Positions 1-5,698 of a stretch of 25,107 bases of DNA are shown here, piece by piece. The position numbers were made by a program, and so were the translations under genes. Each line of letters opens with the position of its first letter. Position 1 is the stretch's first letter. This DNA is from Elusimicrobiota bacterium (lineage in GTDB: Bacteria > Elusimicrobiota > Elusimicrobia > O2-12-FULL-59-9): positions 1 through 25,107 of the forward strand of contig JACQRQ010000246.1 in NCBI GenBank assembly GCA_016206405.1, in the 5' to 3' direction. The notes beneath the pieces are model-generated. The model was not told where the DNA came from. It was given only the letters and a program-made list of their open reading frames with translations, and did no database searches.

Positions 1-140
1 AGATGGTGATGCCCGGCGACAGCGTGGAGGTGGTGGTGGAGCTGATGTGCCCGGTGGCGATGGAAAACGGGCTGCGTTTCGCCATCCGGGAAGGCGGCCA
101 CACCGTCGGCGCCGGAGTCGTCGGCGAAATCGTGGAGTAG
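1..140 (+). CDS. tuf: Elongation factor Tu, C-terminal end (5' truncated by the window)
   Basis: This is the last 46 codons of EF-Tu, the GTPase that delivers aminoacyl-tRNA to the ribosomal A site. The readable frame starts at base 3, and the first two bases belong to a cut codon. The C-terminal beta-barrel (domain 3) is recognisable from MVMPGDSVEV, VELMCPVAME and GLRFAIREGGHTVGAGVV, followed by a TAG stop. It lies 11 nt upstream of rpsJ. The tuf-rpsJ order is the usual junction between the str and S10 clusters, so rpsL, rpsG and fusA would be expected just outside the window. Identification is secure; the GTPase domain cannot be judged because it is not here. Confidence 0.96.
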   Translation, partial: MVMPGDSVEVVVELMCPVAMENGLRFAIREGGHTVGAGVVGEIVE

Positions 141-151
141 GGGCGGAACCC

Positions 152-478
152 ATGAAGGAAGAAACCATCGCGCAAAAACAAAGGATACGCATCCGGCTCC
201 GGGGTTATGACCACCGGATTTTGGACCAGTCCGTGACCCGGATCGTGGAGACCGCCAAACGGACCGGCGCCCAGATCGCCGGGCCCATTTTACTGCCGAC
301 GCAAATCAAGAAATATACGGTGCTGCGCTCTCCGCACGTGGACAAGAAATCAAGGGAGCAGTTTGAGATGCGCATCCACAAAAGGCTCATCGAGCTGCAA
401 AATCCGACCTCCAGGACCGTGGATGAGCTCATGAAATTGGATTTGCCGGCCGGCGTGGATGTGGAGATTAAGCTATAG
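152..478 (+). CDS. rpsJ: 30S ribosomal protein S10
   Basis: S10 sits in the head of the 30S subunit and, in well-studied bacteria, also binds NusB in antitermination. The 108-residue product is close to the usual 100-105. It shows the family core RIRIRLRGYDHRILDQSV, then GPILLPT and SPHVDKKSREQFEMRIHKR, and ends in a hydrophobic strand, VDVEIKL. The ATG at 152 was chosen because it follows a purine-rich GGGGCGG and gives the normal N terminus; the frame stays open further upstream but encodes Arg-rich nonsense overlapping tuf. It is the first gene of the S10 cluster. An octamer-repeat hairpin begins at the base after its TAG stop. Confidence 0.97.
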   Translation: MKEETIAQKQRIRIRLRGYDHRILDQSVTRIVETAKRTGAQIAGPILLPTQIKKYTVLRSPHVDKKSREQFEMRIHKRLIELQNPTSRTVDELMKLDLPAGVDVEIKL

Positions 479-560
479 AGTGATAGAGTGGCAAGAAAGA
501 AGTGATAAAGTGGTAAAGTGGTAAAGTGATAGCACTGTACCACGATACCACTCTATCACT
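479..560 (+). repeat. Octamer-repeat hairpin element, copy 1 (rpsJ-rplC spacer)
   Basis: The spacer contains four head-to-tail octamers at 501-532 (AGTGATAA, AGTGGTAA, AGTGGTAA, AGTGATAG). They lie inside a perfect 13-bp inverted repeat: AGTGATAGAGTGG at 479-491 pairs with CCACTCTATCACT at 548-560. The left arm begins at the base after the rpsJ stop. The arms themselves are made of the same octamer unit, so alternative pairing registers shifted by 8 nt are possible. There is no U-run after the right arm, so this does not look like a Rho-independent terminator. Related elements occur at 3483-3617 and 14195-14218. Function is unknown. Confidence 0.85.
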
Positions 561-576
561 GGTGGAACGTTCGCAG

Positions 577-583
577 AAGGTGG
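577..583 (+). promoter_or_regulatory. Ribosome binding site of rplC
   Basis: AAGGTGG lies 9 nt before the ATG of rplC and 16 nt after the end of the octamer hairpin. It supports the start at 593, which would otherwise be doubtful because the protein has a long non-conserved N-terminal extension. The hairpin leaves this site unpaired. Confidence 0.6.
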
Positions 584-592
584 ACTAATTTC

Positions 593-1471
593 ATGGCGGA
601 AGATAAGAAAGAGCAGGGCAAGGCGGAAGACGGGAAAGCGGCAGCCTCCGCCGAAACGCAGGCGTCCGGCCAGCCGGAGGCGACTCGGAAAGCGCCTGTT
701 TCATTGCGGGCGATTATCGGGGAGAAGGTGGGGATGACTCAGCTTTTTACCGCCCAGGGCGAAGTGGTGCCCGTGACCGCCGTCAAGGCCGGTCCTTGTC
801 CCGTCGTCGCTTTGCGCGGCCGTCAAAAAGAGGGCTACTCGGCCGCGCAGATCGGCTACGGCGCTCTGCGGCAAAAGAACGCGTCCAAGCCTCTCCTCGG
901 TCAATTCAAGAAAGCGGGCGTCGAGCCCGTGCGCTTGCTCAAAGAGTTCCATCTGGCGGACGGCAAAGATTTTCAAGTCGGTCAATATGTCACGCTGGAA
1001 GGGCTTTTTAAGCCCGGAGATTACGTCGACGTGCGGGGAATTTCCAAAGGCAAGGGTTTTGCGGGCGGAATGAAGCGCCACGGCTTCAGGGGCGGCCCCG
1101 CGAGCCACGGCCAATCGGACCGGGCTCGGGCGCCGGGTTCTCTGGCGTCGCGCAGGTCTTTGGGCCGGGTTCTGCCGGGCCAAAGAATGGCGGGACATCT
1201 GGGCGCCGAGTGGGTGAGCGTGCAAAAACTGGAGGTCGCCGAGGTGACGCCGCAGCAGAATATGATTTATATCAAAGGCGCCCTGCCGGGCTCCAACCGT
1301 TCTTTGGTCATCATCCAAGAGACGGTAAAGAGCGCCAAGTTCAAGCGCGTCGCTCCCGTGGCGCAGCCCCAAGCGGCCAAGAAGGCTCCCAAGGCCGCCA
1401 AACCTGAGAAGGGGGGCGGCAAAGCCGCCAAGCCGGCCGCTAAGGCTGAAAAAGGCGAAAAGAAAAAGTGA
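593..1471 (+). CDS. rplC: 50S ribosomal protein L3 with N- and C-terminal extensions
   Basis: L3 is an early-assembly protein whose long loop reaches toward the peptidyl transferase centre. The product is 292 residues; E. coli L3 has 209. The conserved body starts near residue 38 (LRAIIGEKVGMTQLF). It contains the family signature GISKGKGFAGGMKRHGF followed by GGPASHG, then RAPGSLASRRSLGRVLPGQR. The first ~37 residues are a Lys/Glu/Ala-rich tail, and the last ~45 are Ala/Lys repeats built on KAAKP and AEKGEKKK units. Both tails look disordered and basic, consistent with rRNA contact. The E. coli GQNQ segment that holds the methylated Gln is replaced here by ASRR. rplD follows 19 nt later. Confidence 0.96.
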   Translation: MAEDKKEQGKAEDGKAAASAETQASGQPEATRKAPVSLRAIIGEKVGMTQLFTAQGEVVPVTAVKAGPCPVVALRGRQKEGYSAAQIGYGALRQKNASKPLLGQFKKAGVEPVRLLKEFHLADGKDFQVGQYVTLEGLFKPGDYVDVRGISKGKGFAGGMKRHGFRGGPASHGQSDRARAPGSLASRRSLGRVLPGQRMAGHLGAEWVSVQKLEVAEVTPQQNMIYIKGALPGSNRSLVIIQETVKSAKFKRVAPVAQPQAAKKAPKAAKPEKGGGKAAKPAAKAEKGEKKK

Positions 1472-1490
1472 AAGCGAGCAAGGATTGAGC

Positions 1491-2123
1491 ATGGAAACTC
1501 AGCTTTTTAGCGCGAAGGGCAAGGAAATAGGGATGGTCCAATTGCCGGATGGGATTTTTGGACGCAAGCCCTCCCCGCAGTTTTTGCATGAATTGGTGAC
1601 GGCGTACCGCGCCAATCAGCGCAGCGGCAGCGCGCACACCAAGACCCGCGGGGAAGTTTCCGGAGGCGGGCGAAAGCCATGGAAACAAAAAGGCACCGGC
1701 CGCGCTCGCTCCGGTTCCATCCGGTCGCCGTTGTGGCGCAAAGGCGGAGTGACTTTCGGCCCGAAGCACAGATCCTACCGGCAGGATTTTTCCCAACGGA
1801 AGCAGCGCTTGGCCCTGTGCCATGCGCTTTCGGCCAGGAATTTGCAGGGAGATGTGGTGGTGATCGAGTCCTTGAGCCTGGAGGCCGCGAAATGCGGCGA
1901 GATGGCCAAGGCTTTGGAGCAGCTTCGAGTTCCTTTTCGCTCTTTGTTGGTGATGGATGAGATCGAGCCGCGCCTGGTCACGGCGTCGAAAAATATCCCC
2001 GGATTGAGGTTGGCGCGAGCCGCCGATTTAAACGCGTATCAGGCCCTCAACGGCGCGAAGGTCGTCTTCACGCAGTCCGGTTTGAAAGCGCTCGAAAATC
2101 GCGTGGGCGGGGCGCCGGCGTAA
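1491..2123 (+). CDS. rplD: 50S ribosomal protein L4
   Basis: L4 (also called L1e) contacts 23S rRNA domain I, and its extended loop lines the exit tunnel. In E. coli it represses the S10 operon. The 210-residue product matches the usual length. The tunnel loop is the diagnostic GGGRKPWKQKGTGRARSGSI stretch, followed by SPLWRKGG and FGPKHRSYR. ATG 1491 is preferred over the in-frame TTG at 1485 because AAGGA at 1480-1484 lies 6 nt before the ATG and directly abuts the TTG. The last codons and stop fall in the left arm of a strong GC-rich hairpin (2102-2158). A 200-nt spacer follows, unusually long for this cluster. Confidence 0.96.
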   Translation: METQLFSAKGKEIGMVQLPDGIFGRKPSPQFLHELVTAYRANQRSGSAHTKTRGEVSGGGRKPWKQKGTGRARSGSIRSPLWRKGGVTFGPKHRSYRQDFSQRKQRLALCHALSARNLQGDVVVIESLSLEAAKCGEMAKALEQLRVPFRSLLVMDEIEPRLVTASKNIPGLRLARAADLNAYQALNGAKVVFTQSGLKALENRVGGAPA

Positions 2124-2158
2124 ATCCGGCTCTTTTGGCCCGCCGCGCCGAGCCCACG
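2102..2158 (+). promoter_or_regulatory. GC-rich hairpin spanning the rplD stop codon
   Basis: CGTGGGC at 2102-2108 pairs with GCCCACG at 2152-2158. After a 2x2 internal loop, GGCGC at 2111-2115 pairs with GCGCC at 2145-2149, and GGCG at 2117-2120 can pair with CGCC at 2141-2144. The stop codon TAA (2121-2123) sits in the apical loop. The right side is not followed by a U-run, so it is a weak candidate for an intrinsic terminator. A processing site or mRNA-stabilising 3' structure fits better. Its function is inferred only from shape and position. Confidence 0.5.
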
Positions 2159-2258
2159 GCTTAACCTACCTCCGGGTAATGCCTCCTATCGGCAGAGGAG
2201 ACGGCGACCTGTCTCGGCGGTTTGACGAGAGGAGAGGGATTTGTCGTGGATGTTTGGG
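2159..2258 (+). other. rplD-rplW spacer with competing small hairpins
   Basis: No gene is seen here on either strand. Three short stems share bases: CTCCT 2183-2187 with AGGAG 2196-2200; GAGAC 2198-2202 with GTCTC 2211-2215; and TCTCG 2212-2216 with CGAGA 2226-2230. The middle stem excludes both outer stems, so the RNA could form either the middle hairpin or the outer pair. That is the geometry of a switch or attenuator, but each stem is only 5 bp and could be chance in GC-rich sequence. Confidence 0.3.
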
Positions 2259-2259
2259 T

Positions 2260-2288
2260 TTGGGGATTGGCGCGATATTTTATATAAT
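2260..2288 (+). promoter_or_regulatory. Candidate sigma70-type promoter upstream of rplW
   Basis: A perfect TATAAT is present at 2283-2288 inside an AT-rich island that stands out from its GC-rich surroundings. Seventeen nt upstream is TTGGGG at 2260-2265, which matches the -35 consensus TTGACA only at its first three positions. Transcription would begin near 2295, leaving roughly a 30-nt leader before the rplW start at 2324. The box, spacing and long spacer agree with an internal promoter, but the weak -35 keeps confidence moderate. Confidence 0.5.
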
Positions 2289-2323
2289 AAGCAGGTTCTG
2301 CCTTTTGAAATTTGGGAGTTGAA

Positions 2324-2626
2324 ATGGCGCGCGAAGATTATTATTGGATACTCCAGAGACCGCTGATCACGGAGAAAAGCACCTGGCTTAAAGAGAAGTT
2401 CAACCAGTATGTTTTCCGGGTGCATGCGGACGCGACGCGAAACCAGATCAAGCAGGCGGTGGAAACCCTCTTTAAAGTGGAGGTCGAAAAAGTGCGCACG
2501 GCCACCATGCCGGGCAAGATGCGCCGCCTTGGGCGGTTCGTCGGCAAGCGCTCGGATTGGAAGAAGGCGTTCGTGAGGGTTAAGTCCGGCCAGAAAATTG
2601 ATTTAGCCTCCGAGGCGGGAGGGTGA
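2324..2626 (+). CDS. rplW: 50S ribosomal protein L23
   Basis: L23 lies at the exit of the peptide tunnel and is the docking point for trigger factor and SRP. The product is 100 residues, the normal size. It shows the N-terminal ILQRPLITEKST motif, the NQYVFRVHADATRNQIKQAV strand-helix region, and VEVEKVRTATMPGKMRR. ATG 2324 was chosen because GGGAG (2314-2318) precedes it by 5 nt; a TTG at 2312 would add four residues and lack a binding site. It is the first gene after the 200-nt spacer with a candidate promoter, so it may head a second transcript of the S10 cluster. rplB follows after 6 nt. Confidence 0.96.
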   Translation: MAREDYYWILQRPLITEKSTWLKEKFNQYVFRVHADATRNQIKQAVETLFKVEVEKVRTATMPGKMRRLGRFVGKRSDWKKAFVRVKSGQKIDLASEAGG

Positions 2627-2632
2627 GCGCAA

Positions 2633-3478
2633 ATGCCGGTTAAACAATTTAAACCCTACACGCCCTCTCGGCGGCACATGCTTCTTCCGGATTTTTCGGA
2701 ATTGACGCGCGCCGAGCCGGAAAAATCTTTAACCGTCGGCCTTCGCAAAAAGGGAGGGCGCAACAACACCGGCATGATCATGGTGCGCCACCACGGCGGC
2801 GGCCACCGGCGGCTTTACCGTCACATCGATTTTAAGCGAGGAAAATCCGGCGTGCCGGCCAAGGTGGCGTCCGTCGAATACGATCCGAACCGGAGCGCGT
2901 ATATCTCCCTTCTGCATTATGCCGACGGTGAGAAGCGCTACATTTTGCATGTGGTGGGCCTGAAGGTGGGGGACACGGTAACTTCGGGTCCCAAGGCGGA
3001 TATCAAAGTCGGCAACGCCCTGCCCTTTTTTGCCATTCCCGAGGGAACGTTCGTCCATAATATCGAGCTCATCCCGGGCAATGGGGGACAACTGGCGCGT
3101 TCCGCCGGCAGCCAGGCGCAGTTGGTGGCCAAAGACGGCCCGCATGCCCAGGTCAAGATGCCGTCGGGGGAAATCCGGATGTTTCCGCGCGAGTGCATGG
3201 CGACGATCGGCCAGGTGAGCAATACCGAAAACGACAGGATCCATCACGGCAACGCCGGCCGAAAGCGGCGCTTGGGCATCCGGCCGACCGTGCGCGGCGG
3301 GGCCATGAACGCCGTGGACCATCCCCTCGGCGGAGGCCGCGGAAAGTCCAAGGGCAACAACCACCCTCAATCGCCTTGGGGAACTTTGGCCAAGGGCGGC
3401 AAAACCAGGTCCCGAAGAAAGGTTTGGAATTGGATGATTGTCAGGGACCGCAGAAAGAGTGTGCAGGGCGGAGTATGA
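2633..3478 (+). CDS. rplB: 50S ribosomal protein L2
   Basis: L2 helps subunits associate and supports the peptidyl transferase centre. The product is 281 residues (E. coli 273). Recognisable blocks are MPVKQFKPYTPSRR, KKGGRNNTG, VRHHGGGHRRLYRHIDFKR, IELIPGNGGQLARSAG, and the C-terminal RPTVRGGAMNAVDHPLGGG. The Asp-His pair of the functional loop is kept at residues 229-230. The next His of the common DHPHGGG form is Leu here, and the segment after it reads RGKSKGNNHPQSPWG rather than the E. coli type. GGGAGGG at 2617-2623 is the ribosome binding site. A large octamer-repeat hairpin starts 4 nt after the stop. Confidence 0.97.
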   Translation: MPVKQFKPYTPSRRHMLLPDFSELTRAEPEKSLTVGLRKKGGRNNTGMIMVRHHGGGHRRLYRHIDFKRGKSGVPAKVASVEYDPNRSAYISLLHYADGEKRYILHVVGLKVGDTVTSGPKADIKVGNALPFFAIPEGTFVHNIELIPGNGGQLARSAGSQAQLVAKDGPHAQVKMPSGEIRMFPRECMATIGQVSNTENDRIHHGNAGRKRRLGIRPTVRGGAMNAVDHPLGGGRGKSKGNNHPQSPWGTLAKGGKTRSRRKVWNWMIVRDRRKSVQGGV

Positions 3479-3482
3479 AGAA

Positions 3483-3617
3483 AGTGGTAAAGTGGTATAG
3501 TGCTAGAGTGGTAGAGTGGCAGAGTGGCACGGCGGGAAGAGTGGGCCTGCGCAGCGGCTTCGCCGGTTCGCCGTCGATATTTTATGTTTCACTTTACCAC
3601 TTTACCACTGTATCACT
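3483..3617 (+). repeat. Octamer-repeat hairpin element, copy 2 (rplB-rpsS spacer)
   Basis: Six head-to-tail octamers run from 3483 to 3530: AGTGGTAA, AGTGGTAT, AGTGCTAG, AGTGGTAG, AGTGGCAG, AGTGGCAC. About 60 nt later the complementary units appear. AGTGGTAAAGTGGTA at 3483-3497 pairs perfectly over 15 bp with 3595-3609, and pairing continues at 3499-3502 with 3590-3593 after one mismatch. The loop contains a GC-rich segment (about 3549-3576) with a smaller hairpin of its own. Octamer drift from the clean 5' units to GC-richer ones suggests ageing of a tandem array. Same family as 479-560 and 14195-14218. No function can be read from it. Confidence 0.85.
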
Positions 3618-3621
3618 TCTC

Positions 3622-3650
3622 TTGATATCACTTTAACACTAGCGTTCAAT
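3622..3650 (+). promoter_or_regulatory. Candidate promoter upstream of rpsS
   Basis: TTGATA (3622-3627; five of six matches to TTGACA) is separated by 17 nt from TTCAAT (3645-3650; four of six matches to TATAAT). Transcription would start near 3657, about 16 nt before the rpsS ATG. The area is AT-rich compared with the genes around it. It overlaps the 3' end of the octamer element, where AT-richness could produce such matches by chance. Confidence 0.33.
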
Positions 3651-3672
3651 TTATTGTTGAGAGAGACAAATT

Positions 3673-3960
3673 ATGGGTAGGTCGACTAAAAAAGGGCCGT
3701 ACGTGGACCTGAAGCTGCTCATGAAAGTGCAGCGCGCCAAGGAAACCGGCGATCGCAAGCCGATAAAGACATGGTCGCGCGCGTGCACCATCGTGCCCGA
3801 TTTCATCGGCAGCACGTTCTCGGTGCACAACGGCCGCAAGTTCCTGCCGGTTTATGTCACCGAGGAAATGGTGGGGCATAAATTCGGGGAATTCGCCTTC
3901 ACCCGTTTTTTCAAGGGGCACGGCATGGCCCACACCAAAGAAGCCGCCGAGAAAACCTGA
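3673..3960 (+). CDS. rpsS: 30S ribosomal protein S19
   Basis: S19 pairs with S13 in the 30S head near the A site. The product is 95 residues, the normal length. It begins MGRSTKKGPYVDLKLL and carries KTWSRACTIVPDFIG, FSVHNGRKFLPVYVTEEMVG and HKFGEFAFTRFFKGH, all typical of the family. The ribosome binding site is weak (GAGAG at 3661-3665, 7 nt before the ATG). The leader is the 194-nt spacer holding an octamer hairpin and a possible promoter. rplV follows after 3 nt without its own clear ribosome binding site, so the two are probably translationally coupled. Confidence 0.97.
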   Translation: MGRSTKKGPYVDLKLLMKVQRAKETGDRKPIKTWSRACTIVPDFIGSTFSVHNGRKFLPVYVTEEMVGHKFGEFAFTRFFKGHGMAHTKEAAEKT

Positions 3961-3963
3961 TCT

Positions 3964-4311
3964 ATGGACGCCGTGGCGCACGCCCGTTTTCAGCGTTTTG
4001 GCCGCCGCAAGGTGGCCCAGGTCCTTTCCCAAGTCCGCGGCAAGACCGTCGGCCGGGCCAAGGAGTTGCTTCCCAACGTTCCGCGGCGTTCGGCGGTGAT
4101 GGTCGAAAAGACCATTCGTTCGGCCGCGGCGAACCTGATGATCAAAGCCGGACGCGAACTCGATTTGCAGTCCATGTGGGTGAAGGCCGGATGGGTGGAC
4201 AAAGGTCCGCTCAAAAACCTCAGGCGCTTGAGGCCGGGACCGCAGGGAAGAGCCTTGAGTTATCGGCGGAAGATGTGCCATTTGACGATCGTGGTGTCGG
4301 ATAAAAAATAA
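3964..4311 (+). CDS. rplV: 50S ribosomal protein L22
   Basis: L22 binds several 23S rRNA domains, and its beta-hairpin lines the exit tunnel beside L4. The 115-residue product has the family's usual size. The N-terminal helix block is MDAVAHARFQRFGRRKVAQV, then VRGKTVGRAKELL, KTIRSAAANL, and a tunnel hairpin ending GPQGRALSYRRKMCHLTIVV. The tip differs in detail from the common MPRAKGRA form: here it reads RPGPQGRALSYRRK. No good ribosome binding site is visible in the 3-nt gap after rpsS. The gene is intact. Confidence 0.94.
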   Translation: MDAVAHARFQRFGRRKVAQVLSQVRGKTVGRAKELLPNVPRRSAVMVEKTIRSAAANLMIKAGRELDLQSMWVKAGWVDKGPLKNLRRLRPGPQGRALSYRRKMCHLTIVVSDKK

Positions 4312-4335
4312 CGGAGCGTTTCAGGAGCGACAGGC

Positions 4336-5238
4336 GTGGGACAGAAAATTCATCCAAACAGCGTGCGAGTGGGATATATTCGAGACTGGGAATCCCGCTG
4401 GTTTTCCCTCAGGGAAATGCCGGCTTTGATAGGAGAGGATTTCCGGATCCGCAGAATTATTTTTGACCGCTTTCAGATGGCCTCCGTTTCGTGGGTCGGC
4501 ATCGAGAGGGCCGGGTCGTATCTGCGCATCAACATTCACACCGCCAGGCCGGGAGTGGTCATCGGCAAGCGGGGCGCCGACATCGAAAGCCTGCGCCATG
4601 ATTTGGAGACGATGACGGGAAGGAAGACCATCATCAACGTCATGGAAATCAAGCAGCCGGAGCTCGACGCGCGGCTGGTGGGCCAGGCGATCTCTTTCCA
4701 ACTGGAGCGGCGCATCCATCACCGGCGGGCGATGAAGCGCGCCATGGAGCGGACCATGGGGGCCGGCGCCTTGGGCATCAAAGTGATGGTGGCGGGCCGC
4801 TTGGGCGGCAATGAAATCGCGCGCACGGAGTGGCTTCGCGAGGGGCGCGTGCCGCTGCATACTTTTTCCGCCGATATCGATTACGGCCTGACCGAAGCCA
4901 ATACGGTCATGGGAAAAATCGGCATCAAGGTTTGGATTTTTAAGAAGCAACTCTTTAAGAAAACGACGAAGGAGCTTTTGGAAGAGGCGCGCAAACAGGG
5001 CACCGCGGAGGTCTTCATCGCGGATGCGGCCGCGAAGGATAAGCAGGCAGCGCCCGCCGCGGCGGCCGATCCCGCCTTGGCGGCGGCTCCGCCCTTCGCG
5101 GCGCAGGAAGTCCCCGCCGTGGAGAAAGAATTGGCTCTGCCTGAGCCGATAGACTTTCAGGCGGCGGACCGCGTCGAGGCCGATGTCCAAGACGCGCAGG
5201 CGCCGCCGGCCGAAGTTGAAAATGAGGAAGAGGAATAA
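4336..5238 (+). CDS. rpsC: 30S ribosomal protein S3 with long acidic C-terminal tail
   Basis: S3 forms part of the mRNA entry channel in the 30S head. The product is 300 residues, against 233 in E. coli. Residues 1-215 are standard: MGQKIHPNSVRVGYIRDW, the KH-domain GXXG loop VIGKRG at 75-80, HRRAMKRAMERTMGAGALGI, and the C-terminal domain with ARTEWLREGRVPLHT and DYGLTEANTVMGKIGIKVWI. From about residue 230 onward there is an Ala/Pro/Glu-rich tail ending in five acidic residues, with no family counterpart that I know. The start is GTG, supported by AGGAGCG at 4323-4329, 6 nt upstream. It sits between rplV and rplP as usual. Confidence 0.96.
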   Translation: MGQKIHPNSVRVGYIRDWESRWFSLREMPALIGEDFRIRRIIFDRFQMASVSWVGIERAGSYLRINIHTARPGVVIGKRGADIESLRHDLETMTGRKTIINVMEIKQPELDARLVGQAISFQLERRIHHRRAMKRAMERTMGAGALGIKVMVAGRLGGNEIARTEWLREGRVPLHTFSADIDYGLTEANTVMGKIGIKVWIFKKQLFKKTTKELLEEARKQGTAEVFIADAAAKDKQAAPAAAADPALAAAPPFAAQEVPAVEKELALPEPIDFQAADRVEADVQDAQAPPAEVENEEEE

Positions 5239-5253
5239 GGCCCCCCATCTGCC

Positions 5254-5676
5254 ATGTTGATGCCAAAGCGAGTCAAATATCGCAAGCCTCACACCAAGCG
5301 CATCCGGGGAAGCGCCAAGAGAGGCGCTCGTCTGGCTTTCGGAGAGCATGGCCTGAAGGCTTTGGGTTCGGCTTATATCACCGCCAGACAAATCGAGGCG
5401 TCCCGGGTCGCTATAGGCCGTTATTTAAAGAAAGGCGGGAAACTTTGGCTGCGCATTTTTCCGGACCACGCCATCACCAAGAAGCCCGCGGAAACCCGGA
5501 TGGGAAAAGGAAAAGGGGCTCCGGAAGTTTGGGCGGCGCGGGTCAAAAAAGGCAGAGTTCTATTCGAGTTGGACGGCCTCCCGGTGGAGATGGCCCGCGA
5601 GGCCTTCAGCCGGGCGAATTCCAAGCTTCCCATTCCGACCAAATTTATTTCCAGGCGCGCGCGACAGGCCGTTTAA
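5254..5676 (+). CDS. rplP: 50S ribosomal protein L16
   Basis: L16 is a late-assembly protein near the A-site tRNA elbow and the L7/L12 stalk base. The product is 140 residues (E. coli 136). It opens with the canonical MLMPKRVKYRKPHTKRIRG and continues with FGEHGLKALGSAYITARQIE, RVAIGRYLKKGGKLWLRIFP, KPAETRMGKGKG and VLFELDGLP. All blocks are in the normal order. ATG 5254 is preferred over ATG 5260 because MLMPK is the family N terminus. Only a weak AAGG is present upstream, so it may depend on coupling to rpsC 15 nt before. rpmC follows. Confidence 0.97.
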   Translation: MLMPKRVKYRKPHTKRIRGSAKRGARLAFGEHGLKALGSAYITARQIEASRVAIGRYLKKGGKLWLRIFPDHAITKKPAETRMGKGKGAPEVWAARVKKGRVLFELDGLPVEMAREAFSRANSKLPIPTKFISRRARQAV

Positions 5677-5698
5677 GGGAAGCGGAGCGGAGGGTTCA

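Noticed and set aside
501..532. Octamer run considered as a CRISPR array
   Set aside because: The units are 8 nt, directly adjacent and without spacers; there are no cas genes.
479..560. Octamer hairpin considered as a Rho-independent terminator
   Set aside because: No U-run follows the stem, the stem is not GC-rich, and the downstream gene continues the same cluster.
1485..1490. TTG start for rplD two codons upstream of the ATG
   Set aside because: The AAGGA site would directly abut the TTG, while its spacing to ATG 1491 is ideal.
2186..2425. Minus-strand open frame (79 codons) across the rplD-rplW spacer
   Set aside because: Half of it is antisense to rplW, the rest is structured spacer, and there is no binding site or recognisable protein.
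3193..3636. Plus-strand open frame over the rplB end and octamer element 2
   Set aside because: It is an out-of-frame reading of rplB, and its tail simply translates the repeat.
4321..5391. Long minus-strand open frame (356 codons) opposite rpsC
   Set aside because: It is antisense to a fully conserved rpsC, its translation is Arg/His-rich with no family resemblance, and GC-rich coding sequence commonly leaves such frames open.
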